Position numbers and translations under genes: made by a program
Shown: positions 23,890-35,260 of the stretch, piece after piece
How positions within the stretch are numbered: position 1 is the stretch's first letter
Layout: each line of letters opens with the position of its first letter
Source of the DNA: Bos javanicus
Taxonomy: Eukaryota > Chordata > Mammalia > Artiodactyla > Bovidae
Assembly (NCBI RefSeq): GCF_032452875.1
Contig: NC_083868.1
Span: 99,196,537-99,260,536 of the forward strand
Reading direction: 5' to 3'
DNA: 64,000 nucleotides
The notes under the pieces: model-generated
Told to the model about the DNA's origin: nothing
Seen by the model: only the letters and a program-made list of their open reading frames with translations
Database searches by the model: none

Positions 23890-25295
23890 ATGTTACGTGG
23901 AGTGTGACAAGAGGTGTTGGCCTGGAGTGGCAGGGGAGTGAGGGAATATCCGTGGGTGTCATTGGTATGTTACTTCATTGGAAAGCACTGAAGATAAAGT
24001 CAAGGTTATTTCCTGGTTGTTCAAAGGAATGTTTCCATTGCAAAAGCGTGAGGGAGTTGGGGGTAAATTTTGAGTGTCTACATCCACAATGAAATATTCT
24101 CTTACCAGATCTCTCTGGTGACTTGTGGGCTTCCTGCAGGAGGTTTTCCGTCTCTGGATTCTCACTTCAAGGCCTTCAAGGTTTTCACTATATACCCCCC
24201 TTCTTAAAGAAGTTTTGAAAACATTTTGAATATATTCTTTTTAGGAAAAAATTGTGGCTCATTATATTTGATGCTTACATGCAACTATCGATACTTTCTG
24301 AAGCATTCTGTTGCCAGACCACAGGGAGGTTGAAAATAGAGGGACAGTAATAAAATTTAAAAAGAACACTTTTTTCTCTATCAGGGTTTTAGTAGTTTTG
24401 GTTTATCTCCTGAAATTCTAATTTCTTTTTTGATATTCAGATCTTAATTTCAAGTCACTGGCATGTCAAAAACAAAACAGAGACCTTGCTCTTTCAGCTG
24501 AGGAATAAACAGCAGGCTAAATGAACCTCTGCATACTTCCTTGATGTTTTCGTGATCTATAGTTAATACCTTGTTATTCATTTAGTTTTTTAAAAAACCT
24601 CAAAACTACTATAGCTTCACACAGAAATTCAGGTGGAGCAACAAAAAAAATTTACTACAAATCTTTCAGATTTCTATTTCTACACACGTATTTCTAGGTC
24701 CAGGATGCATCTGTCAGTGTATTTTTTTTTACTTCCACGGGGCTGCATGTGCCATTTCTATCACTGTAGGTATGGGGTGGGGGGGACTTCTAAGTGAGGT
24801 ATCAGGGTCTCCCAGACTGTACCTTCTGTTCATTGCTGCTACCAGCTTATTAGAACTGCATGAACCAAGCAGTTGTCTGGGTTTGAATTTTAAGATAAAA
24901 TAATTACAAATCTCCAAGACATTTCACAGATACAATTTGATAAATATGTCCATATTTGTTTATAATATGCTACATGACTTCATTCATTTAGCTGTAAATA
25001 AATATATCTAATAGCAAAAATTCTAAAAAGAAGTAAACAAGAAGCTAATGTTCAGAAGCACAAATTAGGCTTCTTACTTCACTCATAAGTTCGCTTTTAT
25101 TTTGAATCTCCCTTAAAAGAACCTTAAATGTCTACATGGCTGCAGTCTTGATGATCACTCTACCTGGCATGGCTTTACTACTTAGGCAAGGGCCACAAAG
25201 TCTTGAGTTACTTTAAGTTTCAGAGCACCTTCTTTCAAGTTATCCTCCAAATGAAAACCCTGAAGTGGAATGTCTCAGAGAGTAGAGTCTGTGGT
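23890..25295. other. No recognised feature
   Basis: Single-copy-like sequence; T-tract at 24721-24731 and G-run near 24776-24784 only. Confidence 0.4.
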
Positions 25296-25299
25296 TATC

Positions 25300-25506
25300 A
25301 TTGTTTAATCGCTGTCATGTCTGACTCTTTGTGACTCCATGGACTGTAGCCTGCCAGGTTTCTCTGTCCATGGGATATCCCAGGCAAGAATACTGGAGTG
25401 GGTTGCCATTTCCTTCTCCAAGGGATCTTTCTTTCTCACCCAGGGATCAAACCTGAGTCTCCTGCATTGCAGCAGATTCTTTACCACTGAGTCACCTGGG
25501 AAGCCC
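25300..25506 (-). mobile_element. Bov-tA SINE, antisense
   Basis: The reversed Bov-A body (catgtctgactctttgtgac to gggttgccatttccttctcc) is followed by the reversed tRNA head ending accactgagtcacctgggaagccc (in part). Confidence 0.92.
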
Positions 25507-25964
25507 AGAAAACAGAGTGAACACCTTCAAAAATGTCAGAAGTAAGAAAGGAGTGAACATTCATATTTTCCATTTTTACTTTTTCTAACTAATTATTGAT
25601 AAATAACAAGATCAGGTAAAAACTATGATAAACTACACAAGATTTGCTCTGTACTTACTTAAAAGGAAAAAAGCCTCTATAAAAAAAAAAAATAACTCAC
25701 ATCTAATTCTCAAATATACCAATCAGAGGCTAAAGTGGCAAAAATAAGTGAAGGATAAGTCTTTCATTTCTTTACATATAGCAGTCTCAAATGACTGTTT
25801 TCTCAATGACATGAAAGAAATTTATTAATCTCTATGTAAAACTAAAGAAGAGAAAAGTCATATGATGATGATAATATATTACTTTCTGTCTTTATCATTG
25901 GATGGACTTTCAAAGGCCACCAAACTAGTTAAACAATCACTGAACTACAAAAATGAGACTCCTA

Positions 25965-26010
25965 AGTGGGGTCCACGGGGTCACAAAGAGTAAGATACGA
26001 CTGAGCAACT
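25965..26010 (+). repeat. Bov-A/BovB 3' remnant
   Basis: 'gtccacggggtcacaaagag' then 'gatacgactgagcaactga' is the last 40 or so bases shared by Bov-tA and BovB. Nothing upstream matches, so it is a small orphan fragment. Confidence 0.65.
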
Positions 26011-26163
26011 GAATAACAACTCAATAGGAGCCCCTGGAATATGGGCAAGCGGGAGGCAGGGAGGGTGTCTCTTGCCCCATCTTGCTCCCTGTCTCTGGTT
26101 GCTTGGAGTTACATGCAAAGGCCAGACCTTCAGCAGCCCTCTGTTTTCACAGTGCTTTCTCTG

Positions 26164-26390
26164 GTATAGGGTTTCTCAGTCTTGACACTATTGACATTTT
26201 GGGCAGGATAATACTTCATTGTATGGATCTGTTTAACAGCATCCCTGGCCTTTACCCGCTAGATGTCAATAACATCTCACAAGTCATGACTATCTAAAAT
26301 GTTTCCAGACATTGCCAAATGTTCCCCAGTAGGAAAAATCCCCTCCCATCTCCCACTCTGACCTCTTCTATTGAGACCAACTGACAGCTA
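26164..26390 (-). mobile_element. MER5A-like hAT-Charlie element
   Basis: 'ggtttctcagtcttgacact' then 'attgacattttgggc', 'agcatccctggcctttaccc' and 'ccagacattgccaaatgt' follow the MER5A order on the reverse strand. Both ends show decayed terminal inverted repeats (gggtttctca and attgagaccaactg). Confidence 0.75.
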
Positions 26391-27334
26391 CTCTGTTCTG
26401 GTTTAGTAACTATTTCCTCCATTGCCCCTTCAGTCCTAGGGGTATTACACCGCAGTGCTTTCTATCCCTGGTGGGTTCCCTTTGCTTTTTTGTAAGCAGC
26501 CCTTTTATAAAAATTCTCTTCAGTTGCCTCATTTGAGTGTATTATGTATTTGTTTCTGGAATTCTAATGGATATACTCTACATCCTCTTGTAATCCCTAC
26601 TTACTGTCCACCACTAAATATTTGTTCATGTTCTTTGAGTCCTTGTACTTTCTTTAAAGTCTGCTTATAAGAGAAATGGAGGCAGCCTTACTTGAGAGCC
26701 CACAACATGTCAAATATGGTGGCTGGTGCTTACATATTGTGGTTAATATTTATGGTTGATTGTCTTACAAGCATCCATTTTCTCCTTCCAAAAAGTACCT
26801 TAATTTGAGTTCAAGTACCCACCCTTCCCATGCATAATCCAGGGCCCCTCTGCTAGCTTCAGAGGCTGATTATTCTAAGGATAATCCCTTTGTTCCTGAA
26901 GTGAAGGGCATAGGAACCTAGGCTGTGAACAGTCGGTGTACCTCATTAGTTGAGAATTTGGCTCAAAAATAAGTATGTGTTCCAATTTTGTCAAATGAGA
27001 CAAGAAGAGAATTTTGATGGGAGTTCTGGGAAAGACATTCCCTCACTCCAAAGCCAGTCACCAAAAATGTCCTCTTTTTCTCTGAACTTTCTTTGCCTAG
27101 GACTCTTGCAGCGGTCTTAGTACAGTTATAAAGAAGTCAGCATGGCAGGAACTCAAAATTAGAGAATTATACAAAAAAAATTTTTTTAATTAAAAAAGCG
27201 AGGGCTATCAATTCAACCACTAACTAATCATTGCTAAGTTTCTCAATTATATTATTCTATATATTTATTCATTCTGAAGAGTATTTGAGTTGGGTTTTCT
27301 ACCACTTGTAGCTAAAAGCCTCCTAGCTGAGCCA

Positions 27335-28497
27335 GAGATCAAATTGCCAACATCCTCTGGATCATCAAAAAAGCAAAAGAGTTCCAGAAAAACATCTATT
27401 TCTGCTTTATTGACTATGCCAAAGCCTTTGGCTGTGTGGATACCAATAAACTGTGGGAAATTCTGAAAGAGATGGGAATACCAGACCACCTGACCTGCCT
27501 CGTGAGAAACCTATATGCAGGTCAGGAAGCAACAGTTAGAACTGGACATGGAAAAACAGACTGGTTCCAAATAGGAAAAGGAGTACATCAAGGCTGTAGA
27601 TGGTCACCCTGCTTATTTAACTTCTATGCAGAGTACATCATGAGAAACTCTGGGCTGGAAGAAGCACAAGCTGGAATCAAGACTGCCAGGAGGAATATCA
27701 ATAACCTCAGATATGCAGATGACACCACCCTTATGGCAGAAAGTGAAGAAGAACAAAAGAGCCTCTTGATGAAAGTGAAAGAGGAGAGTGAAAAAGTTGG
27801 CTTAAAGCTCAACATTCAGAAAACTAAGATCATGGCATCTGGTCCCAACACTTCATGGCAGATAGACGGGGAAACAGTGGAAACAGTGGCTGACTTTATT
27901 TTTCTGGGCTCCAAAATCACTGCAGATGGTGACTGCAGCCATGAAATTAAAAGACGCTTACTTCTTGGAAGGAAAGTTATGATCAACCTAGATAGCATAT
28001 TAAAAAGCAGAGACATTACTTTGCCAACAAAGGTCTGTTTAGTCAAGGCTAGGGTTTTCCCAGTAGTTATGTATGGATGTGAGAGTTGGACTGTGAAGAA
28101 AACTGAGCGCCGAAGAATTGATGCTTTTGAACTGTCGTGTTGGAGAAGACTCTTGAGAGTCCCTTGGACTGCAAGGAGATCCAACCAGTCCATCCTAAAG
28201 GAGATCAGTCCTGGGTGTTCAGTGGAAGGACTGATGTTGAAGCTGAAACTCCAATACTTCGGCCACCTGATGCTAAGAGCTGACTCATCTGAAAAGACCC
28301 TGACGCTGGGAAAGATTGAGGGCAGGAGGAGAAAGGGATGACAGAGGATGAGATAGTTGGATGGCATCACTGACTCAATGGACATGGGTTTGGGTAGACT
28401 CCGGCAGTTGGTGATGGACAGGGAGGCCTGGCATGCTGCGGTTCATAGGGTCGCATAGAGTCGGACACGACTGAGCAACTGAACTGAATTGAACTGA
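27335..28497 (+). mobile_element. BovB LINE, 5' truncated
   Basis: The copy starts inside the reverse transcriptase domain (cagagatcaaattgccaac) and runs to the typical 3' end of repeated ctgaa units. A possible 8-base TSD is ctgagcca at 27327-27334 and 28494-28501, though the right copy overlaps the element's own terminal ctga. Orientation and 3' end match the copies at 48.6-61.5 kb. Confidence 0.93.
27337..28341 (+). pseudogene. BovB reverse transcriptase, partial, open for about 335 codons
   Basis: The frame is uninterrupted from the truncation point to 28341. It covers RT fingers and palm: FIDYAKAF (motif A region), GKGVHQGC, the catalytic box RYADDTTLM, then the thumb and the C-terminal FPVVMYGCESW region. 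Differences from the sister copies here include AFGCVD where 55.2 kb has AFDCVD, and QGCRWSPCLF where others have QGCILSPCLF. It ends at RRRKG with TGA; the 51.8 kb copy has CGA at this point, so a CpG transition is the likely cause. The endonuclease and the start of RT are absent, so it cannot act alone. RTE-clade RT normally performs target-primed reverse transcription in the nucleus. Confidence 0.9.
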
Positions 28498-28519
28498 GCC
28501 ATTCATTCAATTCATTCAA

Positions 28520-28740
28520 CAGTTGCTTTTTTGTGCTCACTATGGACCAGGCCATGTTCTACAATGACCCAAAGAGGCCAAAATTAATGAGTAGAATTAT
28601 GTAGTTAATTTTCATATCACTCTAAGAGCTAGATGTGTCTGTTGCTGAGAGAAGAACTCTCAGCTTAGAAGTGGTAAGTTGTTTATTTAAGAAGAAACTA
28701 GACAGTGTTGGAACTGGATGAGGTCTGTCTGACCACATGG
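28520..28740 (-). repeat. Possible MIR, antisense
   Basis: 'gctcactatggaccaggcca', 'gaagtggtaagttg' and 'gaactggatgaggtctgtctg' follow the reverse MIR order loosely. High divergence. Confidence 0.4.
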
Positions 28741-28867
28741 TTTTTCTAATCCACCCCTCTCAATGTGAATCGTCCACTTAAATCATTTAGCTACCACTTA
28801 CTCTAGACCAGTGCCCATATAGAAGAGACACTGGCAGGTAACTTTGACAAATAAGAAGCAGTCAGGG

Positions 28868-29157
28868 AGAAGGCGATGGCACCCCACTCCAGTACTCTTG
28901 CCTGGAAAATCCCATGGATGGAGGAGCCTGGTAGGCTGCAGTCCATGGGGTTGCTAAGAGTCGGACACGACTGAGCGACTTCACTTTCACTTTTCACTTC
29001 CATGCATTGGAGAAGGAAATGGCAACCCACTCCAGTGTTCTTGCCTGGAGAATCCCAGGGACAGCAGAGCCTGGTGGGCTGCCGTCTATGGGGTTGCACA
29101 GAGTCGGACACGACTGAAGCGACTTAGCAGCAGCAGCAGCAGCAGTAGCAGCAGCAA
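28868..29157 (+). mobile_element. BOV-A2 SINE, full length
   Basis: Two Bov-A units (28868-28975 and about 29010-29118) are joined by the 'ttcactttcacttttcactt' linker, and the element ends in a (CAG)n tail at 29127-29156. It is the most complete BOV-A2 in the window. Confidence 0.95.
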
Positions 29158-29172
29158 ATAACCCAGACGGGT

Positions 29173-29394
29173 GCGTGCTAAGTCGCTCAGTCATGTCCAA
29201 CTCTTTGTGACCCTATAGACGGTAGCCCCCCAGGCTCCTCTGCCCATGGGATTCTCCAGGCAAGAATACTGGAGTGGATTTCCATGCTCTCCTCCAGGGA
29301 ATCTTCCCCACCTAGGGACCAAACCTAGGCGTCTCTTACATCTCCTGCAATGGCAGGCAGGTTCTTTACTACTATTGCCACCTGGGAAGCCCCA
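29173..29394 (-). mobile_element. Bov-tA SINE, antisense
   Basis: Reversed tail and Bov-A body from gtgcgtgctaagtcgctcag, then the reversed tRNA head ending gccacctgggaagcccc. It lies 15 bases after the BOV-A2 in the opposite orientation. Confidence 0.93.
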
Positions 29395-29399
29395 GATAA

Positions 29400-30330
29400 C
29401 CAAGTCTGGAGCAATGTCCATGAATTTAAGGGAGAACTAGAATAGCTATGGAGTTGCCTCCCCGAGGGCTTGGCCCGCTCTCATTCTCACTGATTCAGAG
29501 CTGTCTGGGTCTTGGCTACATTCTCCACCTCTTAGAGTCAGAGTAAGTCTATGGCTCTCAACTTTCCCTTTTCCTGTAAGGGCCAAGAGAATATCTGTAT
29601 CCTTTGCATGCCATGTGGAGCTCCGTACAACACATCTGCTTCTACCTTCACTCTATCCCTATGTTTCAGCGGGAGACCAGAGTGCAGCTCTGCTTTCAGA
29701 TCTCAAAATGTAGGCCACACCCCCGGATGCCCTGCTGGGTTTCCAACCCAGAGAAAGGAAGACATTTCAACCCAGTCTGACCAATCCCTGCGCCTCATTT
29801 CTTAGCCTTTCCTCCTTCCCTTTCCCACATGGCTGAAAAAGGCAGGCTTCACATATCTTCAGGTTTGTCAAGTGCTTTTCTGTTTCACATTCCCGACTTT
29901 GACCTTTTGCCAGGACCATAGTATGGACTGGGGGAAAAGAGAGAAGCTACTTTTCTGATAATATTCCTCATGAAGCATTCCAGAAATATTTCTCTCATCT
30001 CATTATGAATGCCAAAACATTGACCTAGTGAAATTGTTTCCAAAATAAAATGAGGTTGTATCATTATAAAAGCTGTTGACAAAATGTGAAGGACCACAAA
30101 ATGTAAGCTCTCACAGTGTTATTGTTAAGTCACAAAGAAAACAACCCACTTAGCCCTATATTCCAGTTCCAATATACTTCTGTACAGAAAACAAATTATC
30201 GAATTTAAACATCCCAACTATATACTATTATAATCTGGAGCAAGAAAGCACTCAGATTATATCAGTAAGTTATTAGTAAATCTTTAACTCATCAAATTAC
30301 ATTTTACAGTGAGACTCTCTCATGGATTCT
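29400..30330. other. No recognised feature
   Basis: Single-copy-like. The open frame at 29551-29805 is Cys- and Ser-rich but has no recognisable domain. Confidence 0.4.
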
Positions 30331-30333
30331 CAA

Positions 30334-30440
30334 TCAGTGATTCTCAGCCTTGGCTATACAACAGAATCAAGTGGGGAGCACTGAAATCATACTAATGTCA
30401 GGTCCTTCAAACTACCTAAATTAGAATTAAGTGCTCCTTC
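30334..30440 (+). mobile_element. hAT-Charlie-type remnant, 5' end only
   Basis: 'agtgattctcagccttggct' then 'acagaatcaagtggggagc' is the start of a common non-autonomous hAT element. Its other end is not visible. Confidence 0.55.
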
Positions 30441-30444
30441 TTAA

Positions 30445-32380
30445 GAAAAATGATATTATATGGAAGAAATAAAAGTATCTAGGAGTTACTCATATAAAAT
30501 TTTAAAGTTAGAGCTTCTCTGGAAAATCAGGACCTCCACATAGATGAGTAAACTAGAGTAAAAAACCTGAGGTCTCTTGGCCAGGCTATAATCTTATTTT
30601 CAGGGCTGGAGAAATAAAAAGTGACTCCAGCTAGACATAGCTTCATATTTAGCAAAAGAAATATGAAGACTTTGCCAGATTAGTCCAAAGCTTTCCTCCA
30701 TAACCTACATTTTCTGGATTCCACCAGGATGCTCACAGAAGCAACACTTTCCCCGCCCGAATCTCTGACCTCTGACTCACATATCCCCAGCATCAGCACC
30801 CGATTTTCTGTGCCACGCCCAAACGAAAGGACTACTTCAGACAAATGGGGAGTAGTTTCAGTTTCTCCTTACGCTTAGATTGGCCAAACACACGAGCTGA
30901 TCAGAAACACAGATGCCTGAGATAGAAATAGCCCAGCCTCCCTGGCTCTCAGGGCCAGAGATAAACGGGGTGGAGGCCAGAGCAGCGAAGGAGGTGCTGT
31001 TGGCACCAGCGTCCCAGCAGCGAAGTGAATCATCACTGCCATTCAAAACGGGTCCAAAGACACCAGAGCTTTGGGGGAGAGGAAGCAGGGTTTTTTATCC
31101 TGTGACTCTGTAGAGACGGTGGTGACAACAGCTGTGCTTCCGCCCCTTAGAAAGTCATTTTAGCGTTAGATTTTCCCTAAGGAGGAAACAGATGGAGAGA
31201 AGCTTGACTTGCACATATGTGGCTGCTGCTGGCTTTCTTACTGCTGCGACTGACCCTGGATTAGATGGAGAAACACAGCCTTGGATGATCACTCAAGAGG
31301 TTCTTTCCAGACCTGCTGAAAAGGGTGCTCCAAGGGTGCACGGATATTAGGTGTTAACGGTTCATTCTTTGACATTCTTCTAAAGATGGTAGCAACAGAC
31401 TATCATTTTGTGTAAAATGATGATACTCCCTGATTGCCTAGTAAACACAACAGGCATGACAGGTGTAATAGGCAAGATAGGTACAAAGATGAATAGCACA
31501 GAGTTCCTGGCCACAGAATGGCTATAGTCAAGTTTCTGGCAGCACTATGAACTGAATTATAGGCTATGGTTTGACATTATAACTAGCATATTTTCTTTTT
31601 GCAGTAGAGTACTTCTCACCCTCACATCATCCTACAGAGAAGCACCCGCTCTGTGCTGGGCATATTACCCAGGAGAGTGACATAATTGGGTGAAAAAAGC
31701 AAAGAAGGGGGAAAAAAGTCTTCCTTCTTTCTGACTTTGCTTCCAAAGATTTAAGCCTTGAGGACACAGTGAGCTCTTATAATGGATAAAACATTTGCTT
31801 AAAAGATAAAGATTCTCCTTTTCTTTCAGGGAGGAGAGATGAAAGGGGAGAGGATGATGGCAGGGAGTTTAATGAGGAAGGGGAGAGAGAGGGCCAAATC
31901 CACTAAAGCCAGGCAAACTGAAATCTATTTTCAGCAAAGGGCAACTGTGGCACTGTTCAGGCACTGGGGAGATGAATGGGGGCTGAATTTTCATCCTCAG
32001 ACTCCCAGGCCTGAAAAGCAATGCACGCTCCCAAGATAATGCTGGCAGTCCCTGCCACTGGCCTTGCATCTGGGGAGGACTTCCCTTCCTGGGCAGCCAA
32101 ACCTTTGTCAAGGGAAAACATAGCCACTGACATTGTCCCAATCCAGAGACTTAGCTTTCACCCTTCCTACGTGCTTCCCATACCTTTGCTCCATCCCAGA
32201 GAATGCAAATGAGCTCTGTACCTACAGGATTACCAGGAATCAGAGCAAGTCTTTACAGCTACTGTATAGCAGTACTCAGTACAAAACCTGGTCAAAATTT
32301 TTCCTGACCAGGAGATTAATAAATACAAACCATTACAGATGTCACAGAAAGAATGATACAGACATAAGCAGAATGGAAAG
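30445..32380. other. No recognised feature
   Basis: Single-copy-like and somewhat GC-richer around 30.7-31.3 kb. Two opposed short frames at 30858-31113 have no recognisable domain and no CpG island. I do not call a gene. Confidence 0.4.
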
Positions 32381-32385
32381 GGAAG

Positions 32386-32605
32386 GGCTTCCCAGGGGGC
32401 GCTAGTGATAAAGAAGCTGCTTGCCAGTGCAGGAGACATAAGAGACATGGGTTTGACCCCTAGGTTGGGAAGATCCCCTGGAGGAGGGTGTGGCAACCCA
32501 CTCCAGTAGTCTTGCCTAGAGAATACCACAGACAGAGGAGCCGTGAGGTTTATGGTCCATGGGGCTACAAAGAGTCGGACATGACTGAAGCGACTTAGCA
32601 CATAG
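32386..32605 (+). mobile_element. Bov-tA SINE
   Basis: The head gggcttcccagggggcgcta leads into the Bov-A body and the tail gcgacttagcacatagcaca. An insertion of 'acataagagacat' after 'gcaggag' marks a subfamily also seen at 11.8 and 53.5 kb. Confidence 0.93.
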
Positions 32606-32879
32606 CACACACAGTGGAATGAGAAAGAAAAAGAAAGGGTTATCCATGTTTCTGGAACAAGAAAAGGAAGCACTTCTTTGAGGAAGTATCACTGGGTCCC
32701 AGTCTAGAAAGAATAGTAGGTAGAGGCCTTCCAGGTGGAGAGCAAAGCAATAAAACATAAAAGGACCAGAAAGTTGTATGAAATAAAACTCAAAAGAAGG
32801 AATGTGGAAGTAGGGGTAAATCACATTGAATGCATCAGAAATTTCCTAAGAACCTACTGGACATGAAGAGTGTCCTTTA

Positions 32880-33027
32880 GGGACTTCCCTTGGTGGTCCA
32901 CTGGTTATGTCTGCAAGCTTTCAATACAGGGCATGTGGCTTCAAACCCTGGTCATGGAACTAAGATTCTACATGCCACTTGACCAAAAAGAAAGAGAGAG
33001 AGAAGAGAAAGAGAGAAAGAAAGAAAG
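32880..33027 (+). mobile_element. CHR-2-type SINE with GA-rich tail
   Basis: gggacttcccttggtggtcc and 'ggaactaagattctacatgcc' define the body. The tail is a purine microsatellite (GAGA then GAAA units, about 32987-33027). Flanks gtgtccttta (32870-32879) and gtgtctgtta (33029-33038) are a decayed TSD. Confidence 0.88.
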
Positions 33028-33177
33028 GTGTCTGTTAGACTTAACCATTAGCCATTGGATTTAGCCCTAGAAGAACATTGGTCAGAGCAACATCATTAGA
33101 TGGTGAGGTTGAAAGATGGATTGTGCTGTACTGAAGAGTGAATGAGAGGAGAGGAAATGAGCAGCACACATGGAAAG

Positions 33178-33337
33178 CAGTGGTTTCCAAAGTGCATCCC
33201 TGGACCAGTAGCATCAGTACCACCTGGAAACTTGTTACAAATGCAGATTCTCATACACATACTTCCCTAGCCAACAATCTGGGGTTCACAAGCCCTTCAG
33301 ATGACTCATATTTCCTTGGGTTTGAGAACCACTGATT
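33178..33337 (+). mobile_element. hAT-Charlie-type element with both terminal inverted repeats
   Basis: Starts cagtggtttccaaagtg and ends gggtttgagaaccactg, so both terminal inverted repeats are readable. Inside are 'ggaccagtagcatcagtacc' and 'tgttacaaatgcagattctc'. Same family as 13.4 and 48.1 kb; the best preserved of the three. Confidence 0.8.
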
Positions 33338-33439
33338 CTTGTGAGGAATTTGAAGTGGTTATTTAATAATAACATGGAGGAATTTATACCAAGTCTTTAC
33401 TTAATAATTTGGGGGGCATAAATTAGGAGTTTAGGATTA

Positions 33440-33640
33440 GCAGATACAAACTATGATGTATAAGTTAGATTAACAGCAAGGTCCTACTGTATATCACTGG
33501 GAACTATATTCAATATCCTTCAATAAATCATAATGGAAGAGATTATGAAAAATAATATATACAAGTATAATTGCATCACTTTGCTATTCACCAGCAACTA
33601 ACACAACATTGCAAACTAACTATACTTTATTGAAAAAAAA
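33440..33640 (+). mobile_element. L1 3' UTR fragment, older type
   Basis: 'gtcctactgtatatcactgg', 'gaactatattcaatatcc' and 'cactttgctattcaccagc' are words of an older cetartiodactyl L1 3' UTR. It ends at 'ctttattg' and an A-tract, and then a second L1 begins. Confidence 0.75.
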
Positions 33641-33647
33641 TTTTTTT

Positions 33648-33956
33648 AATGTGGGGATGCTGCTGGGCATACACACGGAAGAAACCAGAACTGAAAGAGA
33701 CACATGTACCCCAATGTTCATTGCAGAGCTGTTTACAATAGTTAGGACATGGAAGAAACCTAGATGTCCATCAGCAGACAAATGGATAAGAAAGTTGTGG
33801 TACATATACACAATGGAATATTACTCAGCTATTAAAAAGAATACATTTGAGTTAGTTCTAAGGAGGTGGATGAAACTGGAGCCTATTATACAGAGTGAAA
33901 TAAGTCAGAAAGAAAAATACCTATACAGTATATTAATGCATACATATGGAATTTAG
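33648..33956 (+). pseudogene. L1 ORF2 C-terminus, partial
   Basis: The frame encodes the ending typical of L1 ORF2: RADKWIRKLWYIYTMEYYSA-like residues followed by WMKLEPIIQSEISQKEKYLY, and stops near the usual C-terminus. The sequence lies downstream of the RT and the Cys-rich region starts, so no catalytic part remains. The open frame upstream of 33648 comes from the neighbouring L1 UTR. Confidence 0.85.
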
Positions 33957-34320
33957 AGAGATGGCAACAATGACCCTATATACAAGATAGCAAAAGAGAC
34001 ACAGATGTAAAGAACAGACTTTTGGATTCTGTGGGAGAAGGTGAGGGTGGGATGATTCGAAAGAACAGCATTGAAACATGTATATTACCATATGTGAAAT
34101 AGATGACCAGTCCAAGTTTGATGCATGAACAGGGCACTCAGAACTGGTGCACTGGGACAACCCAGAGGGATGGGATGGGGAGGGAAGTGGGAGTGGGGTT
34201 CAGAATGGGGGGACACATGTACACCTGTGGCTGATTCATGTCAATATATGGCAAAAACCATCACAATATTGTAAAGTAATTAGCCTCCAATTAAAATAAA
34301 TTAATTAATTTTTTTAAAAG
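33648..34320 (+). mobile_element. L1 LINE 3' end, ruminant type
   Basis: Contains the last part of ORF2 (33648-33956) and the 3' UTR with the G-rich 'gggatggggagggaagtggg' segment, then 'cctgtggctgattcatgtc' and an AT-rich end. It lies directly after another L1 3' UTR in the same orientation. Strongly 5' truncated. Confidence 0.92.
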
Positions 34321-34555
34321 AAAGGAACTTCATGAAAAAAAAAATGTCGGGATGAAATTTATATTAAGAGCATCTTTATATACAGTGAAATATTTCTTAA
34401 CAATTTTTCATAATGCTTAAGGAAGTTCATCCAATAGATGAGATCCATGATAGGCATATAAACCCAGGAAATTCCTAAGAACGGATGACTGAGTTAAGAG
34501 ATCCATCCCAAATGCAGGCAAAGTAACTCAAGGGAACATCAAGACTGCAGACCTG

Positions 34556-34900
34556 GACTTCCTTGGTGGCTCAGTGGTAAAGAATCTGCCTGCCAACGCA
34601 GGAGATATGGGTTTGATCCCTGGTCTGGGAAGATCCCACGTGCTGTGAAGCAACTAAGCCCATTCACCACAATTATTAAGCCTGTGCTCTGGCGCCTGGG
34701 AGCCACAGCTACTGAGCCCACGCTACTGCTGAAGACTGCACACTCTGCAGCTCGTGGTCCACAGGAGAAGCCACCACAACGAGAAGCTCTACCACAGTAA
34801 TTAGAGAGTAGCTCCTGCTCTTTTGCAACTAGAAAAAAGTCCGAGCAGCAGCAAGGACTCAACACAGTCAAAAAATAAATAAAATTATAAAAAAAGATAT
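34556..34900 (+). mobile_element. CHR-type SINE, full length
   Basis: Head gacttccttggtggctcagt, B-box-like gtttgatccctggtctggg, then the long body 'cacgtgctgtgaagcaact' to 'agcagcagcaaggactcaac', and an A-rich tail with AAAT units. TSD tgcagacctg (34546-34555) against tgcagaactg (34901-34910). Confidence 0.88.
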
Positions 34901-35015
34901 TGCAGAACTGAAATTTACTTGATTAAACATAATCAATGTTTGCCGTTTCTGGAAACAAGGATCTGACAGTGTATCTTAAGCTTTCTGGGTGTGGGGAGGG
35001 GGCAAGGAGAGTGTG

Positions 35016-35260
35016 GGGATTATTGATAAGTGGGTGGAGGAAAGCAGTAGTCAGGATGGTGGGGATAGAGGAGAAGTGAGTGGTGATGAAACCAAACTAG
35101 CAAAAACTGAAGCAAGAACAGAGCAGCTGAACAGCACTAATCAGTGTCAGGAGGGACCCCACGTTCTGAGTCAAGGTCACTAGCCTAGACCACCTGAGAC
35201 AACTTAAGTCTACTCAGGGCAGCTGGGCTGGCTCTAGCATCATATTCTGAGTGCCCAGGA
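35016..35260 (+). repeat. Unassigned dispersed repeat, copy A
   Basis: This stretch is clearly related to 42840-43075. Matching words are gtggtgatgaa / gtgatgatgaa, aactgaagc / agctgaagc, cagagcag / tagagcag, ctaatcag, 'accacctgag' / 'agcacctgag', and an exact gcagctgggctggctct. Identity looks like roughly two-thirds by eye. I cannot place it in a named family. Confidence 0.7.

Noticed and set aside
27816..28385. 189-codon minus-strand frame, and similar ones at 51318-51875, 55698-56168 and 60826-61326
   Set aside because: All four are the antisense of BovB RT; the protein-like similarity among them only reflects the shared sense strand.
30858..31113. Opposed frames of 62-66 codons in a GC-richer patch
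   Set aside because: No CpG island, domain or splice pattern to support an exon.
33609..33956. 115-codon frame as a small gene
   Set aside because: It is the C-terminus of L1 ORF2 joined to neighbouring L1 UTR sequence.
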